DNA of 20,207 nt, taken from Corynebacterium sp. (GTDB lineage: Bacteria > Actinomycetota > Actinomycetes > Mycobacteriales > Mycobacteriaceae). Location: contig NZ_JAPJNQ010000042.1 in the NCBI RefSeq assembly GCF_030826625.1, positions 1 through 20,207 on the forward strand. Reading direction: 5' to 3'. This document shows positions 5,677 through 13,239 of this stretch, one piece after another. Both the position numbers and the translations under genes were made by a program. Every line of letters begins with the position of its first letter. Within the stretch, counting starts at the first letter, position 1. The notes beneath the pieces are model-generated. The model saw only the letters and a list, made by a program, of their open reading frames with translations, had not been told where the DNA came from and ran no database searches.

Positions 5677-6669
5677 ATGGCCCCACGCGTATCAGCCTCT
5701 GCACCATTGGATGATTCCACTGCTGACGCGGGTACAGAATCCGGACTACATGGTTTGACTGACGCTGCTTTTGGCGATTCAGCTCGTCATACTAGTTCCG
5801 AACGAACCGCACTTTCGTTCGAGGTCATCCCGCCGCGCCACGATGCCGACGAGAAAAAGATCTCAAACCTCCTGACAACGCTGGAATCGTATCGCCCAGA
5901 CTATATCTCGGTCACCAGCTCACACCGCTCCGGCTGGTTGGACGGAACCGCGAAGTTCATCTCCCGCATCGATCGGGAAACCAACATGCGCACCCTGGCC
6001 CACCTCGCGTGCACCGCTGGTACCAAACAAGAAATGATCGCCTGGATTAATCGCCTGATCGATTCGGGCGTGCGCGGGTTGCTGGCATTGCGCGGCGACC
6101 TGCCCGAAGGCGATGTCGCTCTGCCTTCCGATCACCTGCAGCATGCCGACGAGCTCGTGCGACTGATCCGCGAGGTCGAAGGTCGCCAAGCAGCACGTTT
6201 TGCCGCTGGCCGGCTCGCCGTCGCCGTCGCCAGCTACCCGAACGGCCACTATCAGGCACGCACCGACGATGAAAACTTCGACGTGCTGCTATCGAAACAG
6301 CGCAGCGGAGCAGATCTGGCCATCAGTCAGCTGTTTTTCGAGGCAGAAGACTTCCTGCAATTCCGTCGCCGTGCGCAATTGGCCGGGGTGCGCATCCCGC
6401 AGATCCCCGGCATCATGCCGATCACCAGTGTGCGCCGCTTGCGTCGCATGGCGGAATTTTCCAGCCTGCCGGTGCCAGAACACCTGGTGCGTCGACTAGA
6501 AAATGCCCGGGACGAGCGCGCCGAAGGCATCGCGATCACCGCCGAACTCGTCCAGGCGATGTTGGATAACGATGTTGGCAGCCTGCACATCTACACCCAC
6601 AACAATGCTGAGGTCACCGAAGAACTACTGCAAGCAGTGGGGATTCGTCCGCCAGCACCACCTGGCTAG
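5677..6669 (+). CDS. metF: 5,10-methylenetetrahydrofolate reductase
   Basis: The enzyme reduces 5,10-methylene-THF to 5-methyl-THF, the methyl donor for methionine synthesis; it is cytoplasmic and flavin-dependent in this family. The 330-residue product has the family's landmarks: SFEVIPPR (47-54) with the catalytic Glu at 49, YISVTSS, the HLACT segment, ALRGDLPEG with the FAD/folate-binding Asp, VASYPNGH, and QLFFEAEDF followed by IPGIMPI. About 45 residues precede the conserved core, a Ser/Ala/Asp-rich extension longer than in E. coli MetF. The ATG at 5677 has AGGAG at 5662-5666 with 10 nt spacing. A short overlapping ATG frame at 5667 is too close to the ribosome site to be used. metE follows 144 nt downstream and supplies the next reaction. 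Confidence 0.95.
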   Translation: MAPRVSASAPLDDSTADAGTESGLHGLTDAAFGDSARHTSSERTALSFEVIPPRHDADEKKISNLLTTLESYRPDYISVTSSHRSGWLDGTAKFISRIDRETNMRTLAHLACTAGTKQEMIAWINRLIDSGVRGLLALRGDLPEGDVALPSDHLQHADELVRLIREVEGRQAARFAAGRLAVAVASYPNGHYQARTDDENFDVLLSKQRSGADLAISQLFFEAEDFLQFRRRAQLAGVRIPQIPGIMPITSVRRLRRMAEFSSLPVPEHLVRRLENARDERAEGIAITAELVQAMLDNDVGSLHIYTHNNAEVTEELLQAVGIRPPAPPG

Positions 6670-6680
6670 TCCACGCTGCT

Positions 6681-6730
6681 AACCAAGCACAACCAAGCAC
6701 AACCAAGCACTGTCAGGCACAGCCAAGCTG
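6681..6730. repeat. Decamer tandem repeats between metF and metE
   Basis: AACCAAGCAC occurs three times without change (6681-6690, 6691-6700, 6701-6710). Two degenerate units follow (TGTCAGGCAC and AGCCAAGCTG). No role is evident. Such a repeat can change copy number by slippage and alter the leader of metE. Confidence 0.85.
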
Positions 6731-6765
6731 GCGCAGCGAAAATCCGCACAAACCAATAAACCAAC

Positions 6766-6780
6766 AACACGAAACGTGTT
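6766..6780. promoter_or_regulatory. Inverted repeat AACACG-AAA-CGTGTT before metE
   Basis: Perfect 6-bp arms flank a 3-base centre, 33 nt upstream of the metE ATG and before its ribosome site (AGGAAGGA, 6797-6804). It could be a repressor operator or a small leader hairpin. No known regulator was matched. Confidence 0.5.
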
Positions 6781-6813
6781 ACAGGATCTGTCCCAGGAAG
6801 GACAAACAAAACC

Positions 6814-9111
6814 ATGTCGCAGACACCATTCCCAGCGAAAACCATCGAGGGCTACCCTCGCGTGGGCGCCAACCGCGAGCTTAAGCGTGCGCTCGAATCT
6901 TACTGGGCCGGACGCATCGACCGTCCTACTTTTGAATCCGCTGCACACTCGCTGCGTATTGACACCTATGCGCGCCTGAAAGATCTCGGTCTTTCCGACG
7001 ATTACGCCATCCCTGCCGACGTCGCGTATTACGACCAGGTTCTGGAGACCGCTCTGACCGTCGGCGCCCTTGGCGGCGCGGCAGAAGAAGTCAGCTTGGA
7101 TGAAGAATTCGTCCTTGCCCGCGGTAACGCCGATACCGCCCCGCTGGAAATGACCAAGTGGTTCGACACCAACTACCACTACATCGTCCCAGAAATCAGC
7201 GCTGAGCAGTCCTTTACCGCCCGTCCGCAGCGCCTGCTCAAGCTTGTCGACGAAGCCCGCGAGGCCGGCCACACCATCCGCCCATACCTGGTTGGTCCAG
7301 TCACCGTGCTGGCACTCTCCAAGGCTGCCGACGGCACCACCAACCCGCTGAATCGCCTGGATGACCTCGCGAAATCCTACGCACAGGTCTTCGCGGCACT
7401 GAAGGAAGCCGGCGTGGAATGGGTCCAGGTTGCAGAACCAGCCCTGGTTGCCGATCACACCGGTATCTCGGATGCCGAGCTTGCCGAGCGCGCCGGTGAA
7501 ATCTGGACCGAGCTGCTGGGCAACGACAATCGCCCGCAGGTCTACCTGACCACCCCTTACGGTTCGCTGCAGGCTGGCCTGGACAAGCTGCTGGCCGCCG
7601 CCCCAGAGGCCCTCCAGGTGGATGTTTCCCGTCCTACCCAGGCACTGGATTCCAACTACCTGAACCGCATCAAAGAAGCCGTCGCTAAGTCGCCACAGAC
7701 CACCCTGGTTGCTGGTGTGGTTGATGGCCGCAACGTCTGGGCCGGTGACCTCAACGCGCTGGTAGAAACTGCCGAAGAGCTCGGCGCCAAGCACGTCACC
7801 ACTTCTGTGTCGCTGCAGCACGTGCCACACACCGTCGAGGCAGAAAAGAACTTGCCTGTCGACGTCGCCGGTTGGTTCTCCTTCGCAGACGAGAAGATCT
7901 CCGAGGTCGTTGCCATCGCTGCTGCCCTGGACGGCAAGCGCGACGAGGTAGAGCAGACCTTCGCCCGCTCCGAGCGCGCCCTGCGCACCCGTAAGGAATC
8001 CGAGCGCACCCACAACGACGCCGTCGCCAAGCGCGTCGCGCAGCTGCCAGAAGGCCAGGTTGCCCGCGAGCCGAAGTTCGCCGAGCGCATCAAGGTCCAG
8101 GAAGAACTGGGTCTGCCGAAGCTGCCAACCACCACCATTGGTTCGTTCCCACAGACCAAGCAGATCCGTGGTGCCCGCGCCGATCACCGCGCCGGCAAGC
8201 TCACCGACGAGCAGTACGTCGAAGAGCTGCGCGGCGAGATCGCTTCCGTGATCAAGCTGCAGGAAGACCTCGGCATCGACGTGCTGGTACACGGCGAGCC
8301 AGAGCGTAACGACATGGTGCAGTACTTCGCGGAGCTTCTCGACGGCTTCGTGGTCACCGAAAACGGTTGGGTACAGTCCTACGGTTCCCGTTGCACCCGT
8401 CCACCAATCGTCGTCGGCGATGTCTCCCGCCCAGAGGCCATGACCACCGAGTGGGCGAAGTACGCGCAGTCGCTGTCCGACAAGCACGTCAAGGGCATGC
8501 TGACTGGTCCGGTGACTATCCTGGCGTGGTCGTTCATTCGTGACGACGTCCACCAGTCCGTCTCCGCCGATCAGATCGGTGTCGCGCTTGCCGACGAAGT
8601 CGCTGACCTGGAAGACGCCGGCATCGACATCATCCAGATCGACGAGCCAGCCTTGCGCGAGCTGCTGCCACTGCGTGCTTCTGACCGCGCGGAATACCTG
8701 GACTGGGCCGTGCGTGCCTTCCGTTTGGTCTCGCTGGAGGCGAAGCCAAAGACGCAGATCCACACCCACCTGTGCTACTCCGAGTTCGGCCAGATCATCG
8801 ACGCGGTTGCGGCACTGGATGCTGACGTCACCTCCATCGAGGCTGCTCGTTCCCGCATGGAGCTGCTGGAGGATCTCAACGACTCGTTCACCAGCGAAAT
8901 CGGCCCAGGCATCTACGACATCCACTCGCCACGCATCCCGTCGGTCGAGGAGATGGAAGAGCTGATCCGCGCAGCGTTGAAGAACGTCGACGAGAAGCGC
9001 CTGTGGATCAACCCGGACTGTGGTTTGAAGACCCGCGGTTACGAAGAGACCGAGGAGTCGCTGCGCAACATGGTTACCGCCCGCAACAACGTGGTGGAAT
9101 CGCTGAACTAA
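6814..9111 (+). CDS. metE: Cobalamin-independent methionine synthase
   Basis: MetE transfers the methyl group of 5-methyl-THF-glutamate to homocysteine without B12, in the cytoplasm. The 765-residue product is full length (about 750-790 in the family), with the two-barrel architecture: N-terminal folate-associated half starting GYPRVGANRELK, and catalytic C-terminal half starting TTTIGSFPQT. The zinc ligands are present: H652 and C654 in THLCYSEF, E676 in SIEAARS, and C736 in NPDCGLKTR. These correspond to E. coli H641, C643, E665 and C726. The ATG at 6814 is preceded by AGGAAGGA. The strong codon bias suggests high expression and leaves a long open antisense frame. It lies downstream of metF and converges on the YihY gene, leaving only 10 bp. 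Confidence 0.97.
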   Translation: MSQTPFPAKTIEGYPRVGANRELKRALESYWAGRIDRPTFESAAHSLRIDTYARLKDLGLSDDYAIPADVAYYDQVLETALTVGALGGAAEEVSLDEEFVLARGNADTAPLEMTKWFDTNYHYIVPEISAEQSFTARPQRLLKLVDEAREAGHTIRPYLVGPVTVLALSKAADGTTNPLNRLDDLAKSYAQVFAALKEAGVEWVQVAEPALVADHTGISDAELAERAGEIWTELLGNDNRPQVYLTTPYGSLQAGLDKLLAAAPEALQVDVSRPTQALDSNYLNRIKEAVAKSPQTTLVAGVVDGRNVWAGDLNALVETAEELGAKHVTTSVSLQHVPHTVEAEKNLPVDVAGWFSFADEKISEVVAIAAALDGKRDEVEQTFARSERALRTRKESERTHNDAVAKRVAQLPEGQVAREPKFAERIKVQEELGLPKLPTTTIGSFPQTKQIRGARADHRAGKLTDEQYVEELRGEIASVIKLQEDLGIDVLVHGEPERNDMVQYFAELLDGFVVTENGWVQSYGSRCTRPPIVVGDVSRPEAMTTEWAKYAQSLSDKHVKGMLTGPVTILAWSFIRDDVHQSVSADQIGVALADEVADLEDAGIDIIQIDEPALRELLPLRASDRAEYLDWAVRAFRLVSLEAKPKTQIHTHLCYSEFGQIIDAVAALDADVTSIEAARSRMELLEDLNDSFTSEIGPGIYDIHSPRIPSVEEMEELIRAALKNVDEKRLWINPDCGLKTRGYEETEESLRNMVTARNNVVESLN

Positions 9112-9132
9112 TTCTGGGAGCCTAATTCTGGG
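9108..9132. repeat. 11-bp direct repeat holding both stop codons of the convergent pair
   Basis: CTAATTCTGGG occurs at 9108-9118 and 9122-9132. The first copy contains the TAA of metE and the second contains the complement of the TAG of the YihY gene. No hairpin terminator is seen between these genes. Confidence 0.8.
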
Positions 9133-10216
9133 GCGCGTCCTTGAGCTGCTGGGCATCATTTTCCAGCGAGCTGAGGACGCGCTCCATTTTTTCTTGCTGT
9201 TTTGTCGAACGGTGCTCTAGGTGTGGGGCTTGTTCGGCAAGGCGGGTGTTGTCGTCGCTATCAGCATCCAAAATGCCTTCGCGCAGCTGGCGGGTGCGCT
9301 CGACTTCTGCATCAATGACGACACCGAAGACCAGGCTGGTGTTAGCGATCCAGCAGCCGAAGAAAAACGTCACGATCGAGCCCAGTGCACCATAAGAATT
9401 CAACGACGATAGGTGCACGAAATACACGTATAAGCCGCCGCCGGTGAGGAAGATCAGTACCAGCGCGACGAATGCCCCAAGCGTGAAGATCCGCCACTTG
9501 GAGCGGTACGGGCGTACGTTCGGTGCATAGTAATACAGCACGGAAATAAGGCCCGCGGCCATGATCACGATGACCGGCCACCGCACCCATGCCCAGACCG
9601 GCAGGATGGCGGTGGTGAGAAATTCAATTTCTTCATAGATGCCCAGTGGCCCCGCGATGGGTTGGATCAGTGTTTCCACGACCGTGACATTGACGACGAG
9701 TGCCAAGAAGATCAGGCACACGCCCAAAATCATGGCTACGGATAACAACGCCATGGATGACCAGACGTGCAGGAGGGGACGGCCGTCGATATCGCCGTAC
9801 ACGCGGGTGGAAAACCTGGCGAAGGCGCGCACATAGGCGGATGAGGAGATCGCAGCTAAGACCACACCGGCGAGCAGGCCGAGTAGGTTTGTCGACGTGC
9901 TGGATAAAACAGTATCGACGGTATTGAGCACGGTTTCGGTTTGGTTGACCGGCAAGATCCCGCCCAGGAAATCCCATAGCAAGTTTTCTAGAAGCTCGCG
10001 GTTATTGGCCATGATGAGCACACTGATGCCATAAAACACCAGCAAGGTTGGGGCTAGTGCCAGCAGCGTGAAATAGGTGAGACCCGCGCCCATGTCCGGG
10101 ATTTGTAGCCGGAGTGATTGCACTACGATGCGGCGGATCGTATACCACCAGCCGACACGGGTCAGTTGCGGCCGTGGCGGCGGGGTGACGGGTTCTGCGC
10201 GGTGGGCGCCGGCCAT
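9122..10216 (-). CDS. YihY/BrkB-family inner membrane protein
   Basis: The 364-residue protein has about six membrane helices (roughly 45-70, 110-130, 152-178, 210-230, 243-265 and 280-302). It carries the family's conserved DMGAGLTYFTLLALAPTLLVF segment near the N-terminus and the YYYAPNVRPYRSKW and SYGALGSIVTFFF motifs. The charged C-terminal tail (about 305-364) is cytoplasmic and helix-rich. The family was once called ribonuclease BN in error; its function is unsettled, and transport has been proposed. The ATG at 10216 has AGGA about 10 nt upstream. The gene converges on metE with stops only 10 bp apart, and diverges from ppiA. Confidence 0.9.
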   Translation of the reverse strand: MAGAHRAEPVTPPPRPQLTRVGWWYTIRRIVVQSLRLQIPDMGAGLTYFTLLALAPTLLVFYGISVLIMANNRELLENLLWDFLGGILPVNQTETVLNTVDTVLSSTSTNLLGLLAGVVLAAISSSAYVRAFARFSTRVYGDIDGRPLLHVWSSMALLSVAMILGVCLIFLALVVNVTVVETLIQPIAGPLGIYEEIEFLTTAILPVWAWVRWPVIVIMAAGLISVLYYYAPNVRPYRSKWRIFTLGAFVALVLIFLTGGGLYVYFVHLSSLNSYGALGSIVTFFFGCWIANTSLVFGVVIDAEVERTRQLREGILDADSDDNTRLAEQAPHLEHRSTKQQEKMERVLSSLENDAQQLKDAPQN

Positions 10217-10375
10217 GGTGGTAGCGTCCTAACGATCTCGGGGGCTTAGGGGACCACCGTAGTGTACTGAAAAGCCACTGTGAGTGGTGGCAGCGGGGCT
10301 GTAGCGGAGTTTAATTGAGCTTGGAAGACTCGGTGGATTGGCTGCGCGTGTGACCAGCTGGTGCCCGGTCTCGTC

Positions 10376-10381
10376 TATAGT
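10376..10381 (+). promoter_or_regulatory. -10 box of a probable leaderless ppiA promoter
   Basis: TATAGT (10376-10381) matches the TANNNT -10 of corynebacterial SigA promoters. It ends 7 nt before the A of the ATG at 10389, so transcription would begin at or very near the start codon. No ribosome site precedes the ATG, which agrees with leaderless translation. Confidence 0.65.
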
Positions 10382-10388
10382 GGTGGGC

Positions 10389-10919
10389 ATGAGTAAATCC
10401 ACTGCCAAGGCAACTTTGCACACTAATCATGGCGATATCGTGATTGAGCTGTTCGGCAATCACGCACCAGTAACCGTCGAAAACTTCGTCGGTCTGGCCA
10501 AGGGAACCCAGGAATACTCCACCCAGAATGCACAGGGTGGCCAGGAAGGTCCGTTCTATGACGGCGCGATCTTCCACCGCATCATCGACGGATTCATGAT
10601 CCAGGGCGGCGACCCAACCGGCACCGGCCGTGGCGGCCCGGGCTACCAGTTCCGCGATGAGTTCCACCCAGAGCTGTCCTTCGACCGCCCATACCTGTTG
10701 GCTATGGCGAACGCCGGCCCAGGTACCAACGGTTCGCAGTTCTTCATCACCGTCGGCAAGACCCCACACCTGACCGGTGCGCACACCATTTTCGGTGAGG
10801 TCACCGATAAGGATTCGCAGAAGGTCGTCGACAAGATCGCTAAGGTCTCGACTGATCGCATGGATCGTCCGCATGACGACGTTGTCATCGAGTCCGTGGA
10901 GATTTCCGAGGAAGCATAA
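10389..10919 (+). CDS. ppiA: Peptidyl-prolyl cis-trans isomerase, cyclophilin type
   Basis: A cytoplasmic cyclophilin of 176 residues that isomerises X-Pro bonds and assists folding. The core signatures are present: TNHGDIVIELFG, FHRIIDGFMIQGGDPTGTG with the catalytic Arg, GSQFFITV and HTIFGEV. An insert (about KGTQEYSTQNAQGGQEG) before FYDGAIFHR is typical of the actinobacterial proteins. The frame is open for 17 codons further upstream, but those residues do not belong to the family. The ATG at 10389 fits the conserved N-terminus and the position of a TATAGT -10 box. There is no signal peptide. Two hairpin terminators follow. Confidence 0.93.
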   Translation: MSKSTAKATLHTNHGDIVIELFGNHAPVTVENFVGLAKGTQEYSTQNAQGGQEGPFYDGAIFHRIIDGFMIQGGDPTGTGRGGPGYQFRDEFHPELSFDRPYLLAMANAGPGTNGSQFFITVGKTPHLTGAHTIFGEVTDKDSQKVVDKIAKVSTDRMDRPHDDVVIESVEISEEA

Positions 10920-10928
10920 AATGCTTGA

Positions 10929-10960
10929 GCAGTTGAAGCTCTAGCTTCTTGACTGCTTTT
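10929..10960 (+). terminator. First hairpin after ppiA
   Basis: GCAGT and GAAGCT (10929-10940) pair with AGCTTC and ACTGC (10943-10956) with small internal bulges, followed by TTTT at 10957-10960. It lies 10 nt after the ppiA stop. Confidence 0.6.
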
Positions 10961-10969
10961 CACTTCGTT

Positions 10970-11015
10970 ACCCGGAGCTGACACACAATTATCGTGTGTT
11001 CGCTCCGGGTTTTTC
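10970..11015 (+). terminator. Strong intrinsic terminator after ppiA
   Basis: ACCCGGAGC (10970-10978) pairs with GCTCCGGGT (11002-11010). An inner ACACAC/GTGTGT stem extends it, and TTTTT follows. This is the main terminator of ppiA, second in tandem. Confidence 0.9.
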
Positions 11016-11070
11016 TATTGTGCACCAGCTGGGCGTGGTGCATGCAGCGCTGGGGGGGCGAACTGGGGAT

Positions 11071-11411
11071 TGTGGATAACTCACCTGTTATTCACGGAGT
11101 TATCCACCGACGAATACTGTGAAGAAACCACCGAAAGTTATCCACAAGTCTTGTGGATAATGTGGAAAACTATGCTTGTAATTTAAAACCTCAAGTTTCA
11201 CTTTAGTGTCATTTATGCAGCTAACACCCCGGATTCGTAGAATTTCTTCCACGGTTTTGTTCACAGGCCGTGAAAAACTGCTTTGTTGATTGTTCACAAT
11301 CCACGTTTTTCACAAATTACTCCACACCCTGTGGATAACTTTGTCGACAACTTGTGGGTTACGAGATGAAAAATCCCCATAGTTATCCACAACAATTCAC
11401 AAGTTGTGGAC
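11071..11411. other. DnaA-box cluster with AT-rich core
   Basis: Five perfect TTATCCACA boxes occur: 11071-11079 (-), 11138-11146 (+), 11152-11160 (-), 11330-11338 (-) and 11383-11391 (+). Near-matches are TTATTCACG (11088), TTATCCACC (11100), TGTGGAAAA (11161), TTGTTCACA (11257) and TGTGGGTTA (11353). Between the two main groups lies an AT-rich stretch (about 11160-11220). DnaA binds such arrays at oriC, or at titration and reactivation loci such as datA or DARS in E. coli. dnaA is not within the window, so oriC identity cannot be decided. The gap 10920-11493 holds no convincing gene; the 65-codon minus-strand frame in it is low quality. Confidence 0.85.
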
Positions 11412-11420
11412 ACTATGGGG
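11369..11420 (-). terminator. Terminator of the sigma/anti-sigma unit, overlapping a DnaA box
   Basis: CCCCATAGT (11375-11383), two unpaired bases and TCCACAAC (11386-11393) pair with GTTGTGGA (11403-11410), one unpaired base and ACTATGGGG (11412-11420), making a 17-bp stem. On the minus strand it is followed by ATTTTT (11374-11369). It lies about 75 nt after the stop of the gene at 11494. A perfect DnaA box (11383-11391) sits in its left arm. Confidence 0.8.
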
Positions 11421-11493
11421 AGGTGGCAATTAGGTGCTGTTATTTTAGATCCTGTTATGCAGTGCTTTATGCAGTGCTGTGCAGCATGACTGC

Positions 11494-12654
11494 CTAGATA
11501 TCGCTAGTCTGTGCACAACCGATGGAGAATTCCTCGTTACGCTCCGGGTTTTCTGGGTATTCCAGCGCCATGCGGGAATAAATCCGCGCGTTATAACCGC
11601 ATTCTTCGCGGCTATCCAAGGTCAGACGCACGGGGAAGGTTTCGAATTCACCATCGGCGCAGAGCGGGTCACAATTATTGATCCACGCGGTACCGGTGGC
11701 AGTAGCGGCCTCGCCACCCCAGTTTTCCCACTCAAGATCTTCCACATAATAGTTATTATCTGCACACGCGGTAGAAATCATTTCCGGGCCTTCCAACCCG
11801 GTCACGTGAACACAATCCACGATTGCGGTGACAGCAATCTCTGTGGTGATTTCTGGGCCGACCAGCCCATGTACGCGCACCAACTGACCAGTCGCCGGAA
11901 TAACCGAAAAACTCAGCTGATCCACATCACGGATCACGGTGACGATCTCGTCGTCGCCACCGGTGGTTGATTGTTCCACCCCAGCTAGATCATTACCGTC
12001 GAGTGAAGCCATGAGTTCATACAGAACTTTTTGCTGTTCGCTCGACAACGCTGGGTGCAGCAATAGTTTCAGAACACCACGGGCGGTGGCATCATCCAAA
12101 GAATCGGCAAGAGCGCGCAAACTCTCGGTATCGGCACCGGTGGCTTGCAGTTGTACCGGATCTACAGATAAATCGCGGTCTATGTTGTGCAGGGCGGCGG
12201 GCACATTATTACTTTGTATCGTGGTGGTGCGTACCTCGCCAGCCGTAGAGACTTCATAAGAGGTGGAAATGAATTCTTCACCCAGCCGGTCAGTGCGTTC
12301 CAGGTATTCCTGTGCAGTGACGGCGATATCGGTGGCATCGGCGGCGTGCAGTGAAGATTCACCAGCTGTGTGCAGGATTTCTTCAGCCGTGGCGATGGTT
12401 TCCTGCCCGTTGAACAGAGACGGTAAGACGCCTGTGCCCAGCGTGATTGCGCTGACTGCAGCTGCAGCGCCCACTAACCAGCGCCCGCGGTGGCTGCGGT
12501 GTTTTTGCGGCCCAGCGAGCTCGGCTGGCTCGTCGCCAAGAATTGCCTGCAGGTGTTTCTCGCTACGGCGTTTTTCCAGCTCGGTCAGCTCAGGCTCGCG
12601 TACCGGGTTGGCCTCGGCGAGTTGCCGGGTGAGCTCATCATCAAAGTGTGTCAT
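11494..12654 (-). CDS. Probable membrane anti-sigma factor with Cys-containing C-terminal module
   Basis: A 386-residue protein resembling the CU044_5270-type membrane proteins encoded after ECF sigma genes. Residues 1-55 are cytoplasmic and charged (MTHFDDELTRQLAEANPVRE), the expected sigma-binding part. One membrane helix lies at about 58-80. The remaining 300 residues are extracytoplasmic. The last 85 (302-386) form a distinct segment with LEWENWGGEAATATGTAW and four cysteines (328, 332, 352, 380), reminiscent of secreted actinobacterial domains. The frame is open further upstream inside the sigma gene, but the ATG at 12654 overlaps the sigma stop as TAATG and matches the conserved start, so it is chosen. 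Anti-sigma function is inferred from position and topology. Confidence 0.75.
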   Translation of the reverse strand: MTHFDDELTRQLAEANPVREPELTELEKRRSEKHLQAILGDEPAELAGPQKHRSHRGRWLVGAAAAVSAITLGTGVLPSLFNGQETIATAEEILHTAGESSLHAADATDIAVTAQEYLERTDRLGEEFISTSYEVSTAGEVRTTTIQSNNVPAALHNIDRDLSVDPVQLQATGADTESLRALADSLDDATARGVLKLLLHPALSSEQQKVLYELMASLDGNDLAGVEQSTTGGDDEIVTVIRDVDQLSFSVIPATGQLVRVHGLVGPEITTEIAVTAIVDCVHVTGLEGPEMISTACADNNYYVEDLEWENWGGEAATATGTAWINNCDPLCADGEFETFPVRLTLDSREECGYNARIYSRMALEYPENPERNEEFSIGCAQTSDI

Positions 12655-13178
12655 TACGACCGACCTAAGTTTTGTGGTTCCAGCGCTTCTTTGAGTTTTG
12701 TACGCGCACGGTGCAGTTTCACCCGGGCGTTGTTTTCGGTGATGCCTAAACTGTCTGCGATATCGGCGATGTCTAGTTGCTCCCACGCGTGCAAGGTGAT
12801 GATCTCGCGGTCACCATAAGCAAGAGTGTTCAGCGCGCGGTTGATATCCAGCGACAAATCCGCAACCTGACTGAAGTCGTCGGCAGCAATCTGATCAAGC
12901 TCAGCATCTTCTTCCACATGGTCCTGGTGCGAGGACTTGCTGCGGTAATACTCCTTGACCACATTGCCGGCGATGCCATAAAGCCAGGGCAGCGGCCGGT
13001 CCGGGGTGAGCAGCGAGGCAAAATTTGCCCAGGCGCGCCCGAATACCTCTGCGCAGTATTCCTCGGCGGCGTCTACCGCGATGCGACGGCGAAGGTAGGC
13101 CAAAATCTGCGGGTAGTGCTCCCGATAGATGATAGTGAAGTTCGTCCGGCTATTATCCGGACGAGTATCGCTGGTCAC
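12654..13178 (-). CDS. ECF-type RNA polymerase sigma factor
   Basis: About 174 residues with the two sigma-70 regions of ECF factors. Region 2 contains IYREHYPQILAYLRRR and the PLPWLYGIAGNVVKEYYR segment. Region 4 contains LNTLAYGDREIITLHAWE and the helix-turn-helix DIADSLGITENNARVKLHRAR. It directs RNA polymerase to a small regulon, released when its membrane partner is inactivated. GTG at 13178 is chosen because AGGA lies 7 nt upstream; a TTG at 13184 would be only one base from that ribosome site. The stop shares a base with the next gene's ATG (TAATG), so both proteins are made in a coupled manner. The gene follows a secreted-protein gene by 61 nt. The subgroup and target promoters are not visible. 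Confidence 0.9.
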   Translation of the reverse strand: MTSDTRPDNSRTNFTIIYREHYPQILAYLRRRIAVDAAEEYCAEVFGRAWANFASLLTPDRPLPWLYGIAGNVVKEYYRSKSSHQDHVEEDAELDQIAADDFSQVADLSLDINRALNTLAYGDREIITLHAWEQLDIADIADSLGITENNARVKLHRARTKLKEALEPQNLGRS

Positions 13179-13239
13179 AAACAATTCCTACTGCGCGAAT
13201 CAAGCAAAACGAAACAGGGCAAATATCTGCCGGGCGTGC

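Noticed and set aside
5667..5714. A 15-codon ATG frame overlapping the metF start, possible leader peptide
   Set aside because: The ATG directly touches AGGAG, too close for initiation, and the peptide has no run of regulatory codons such as Met or Cys.
6679..9159. An 826-codon open frame on the minus strand opposite metE, longer than metE itself
   Set aside because: It is the antisense shadow of a strongly codon-biased gene; its translation has no family motif, metE has all its catalytic residues, and no ribosome site or conservation supports it.
10338..10388. The 17-codon upstream extension of ppiA
   Set aside because: The residues do not belong to cyclophilins, and the -10 box lies inside this stretch, so the ATG at 10389 is the start.
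11100..11297. A 65-codon minus-strand frame inside the DnaA-box cluster
   Set aside because: It has no ribosome site, its composition follows the DnaA boxes (Leu/Thr/Phe from repeats) and no family is recognisable.
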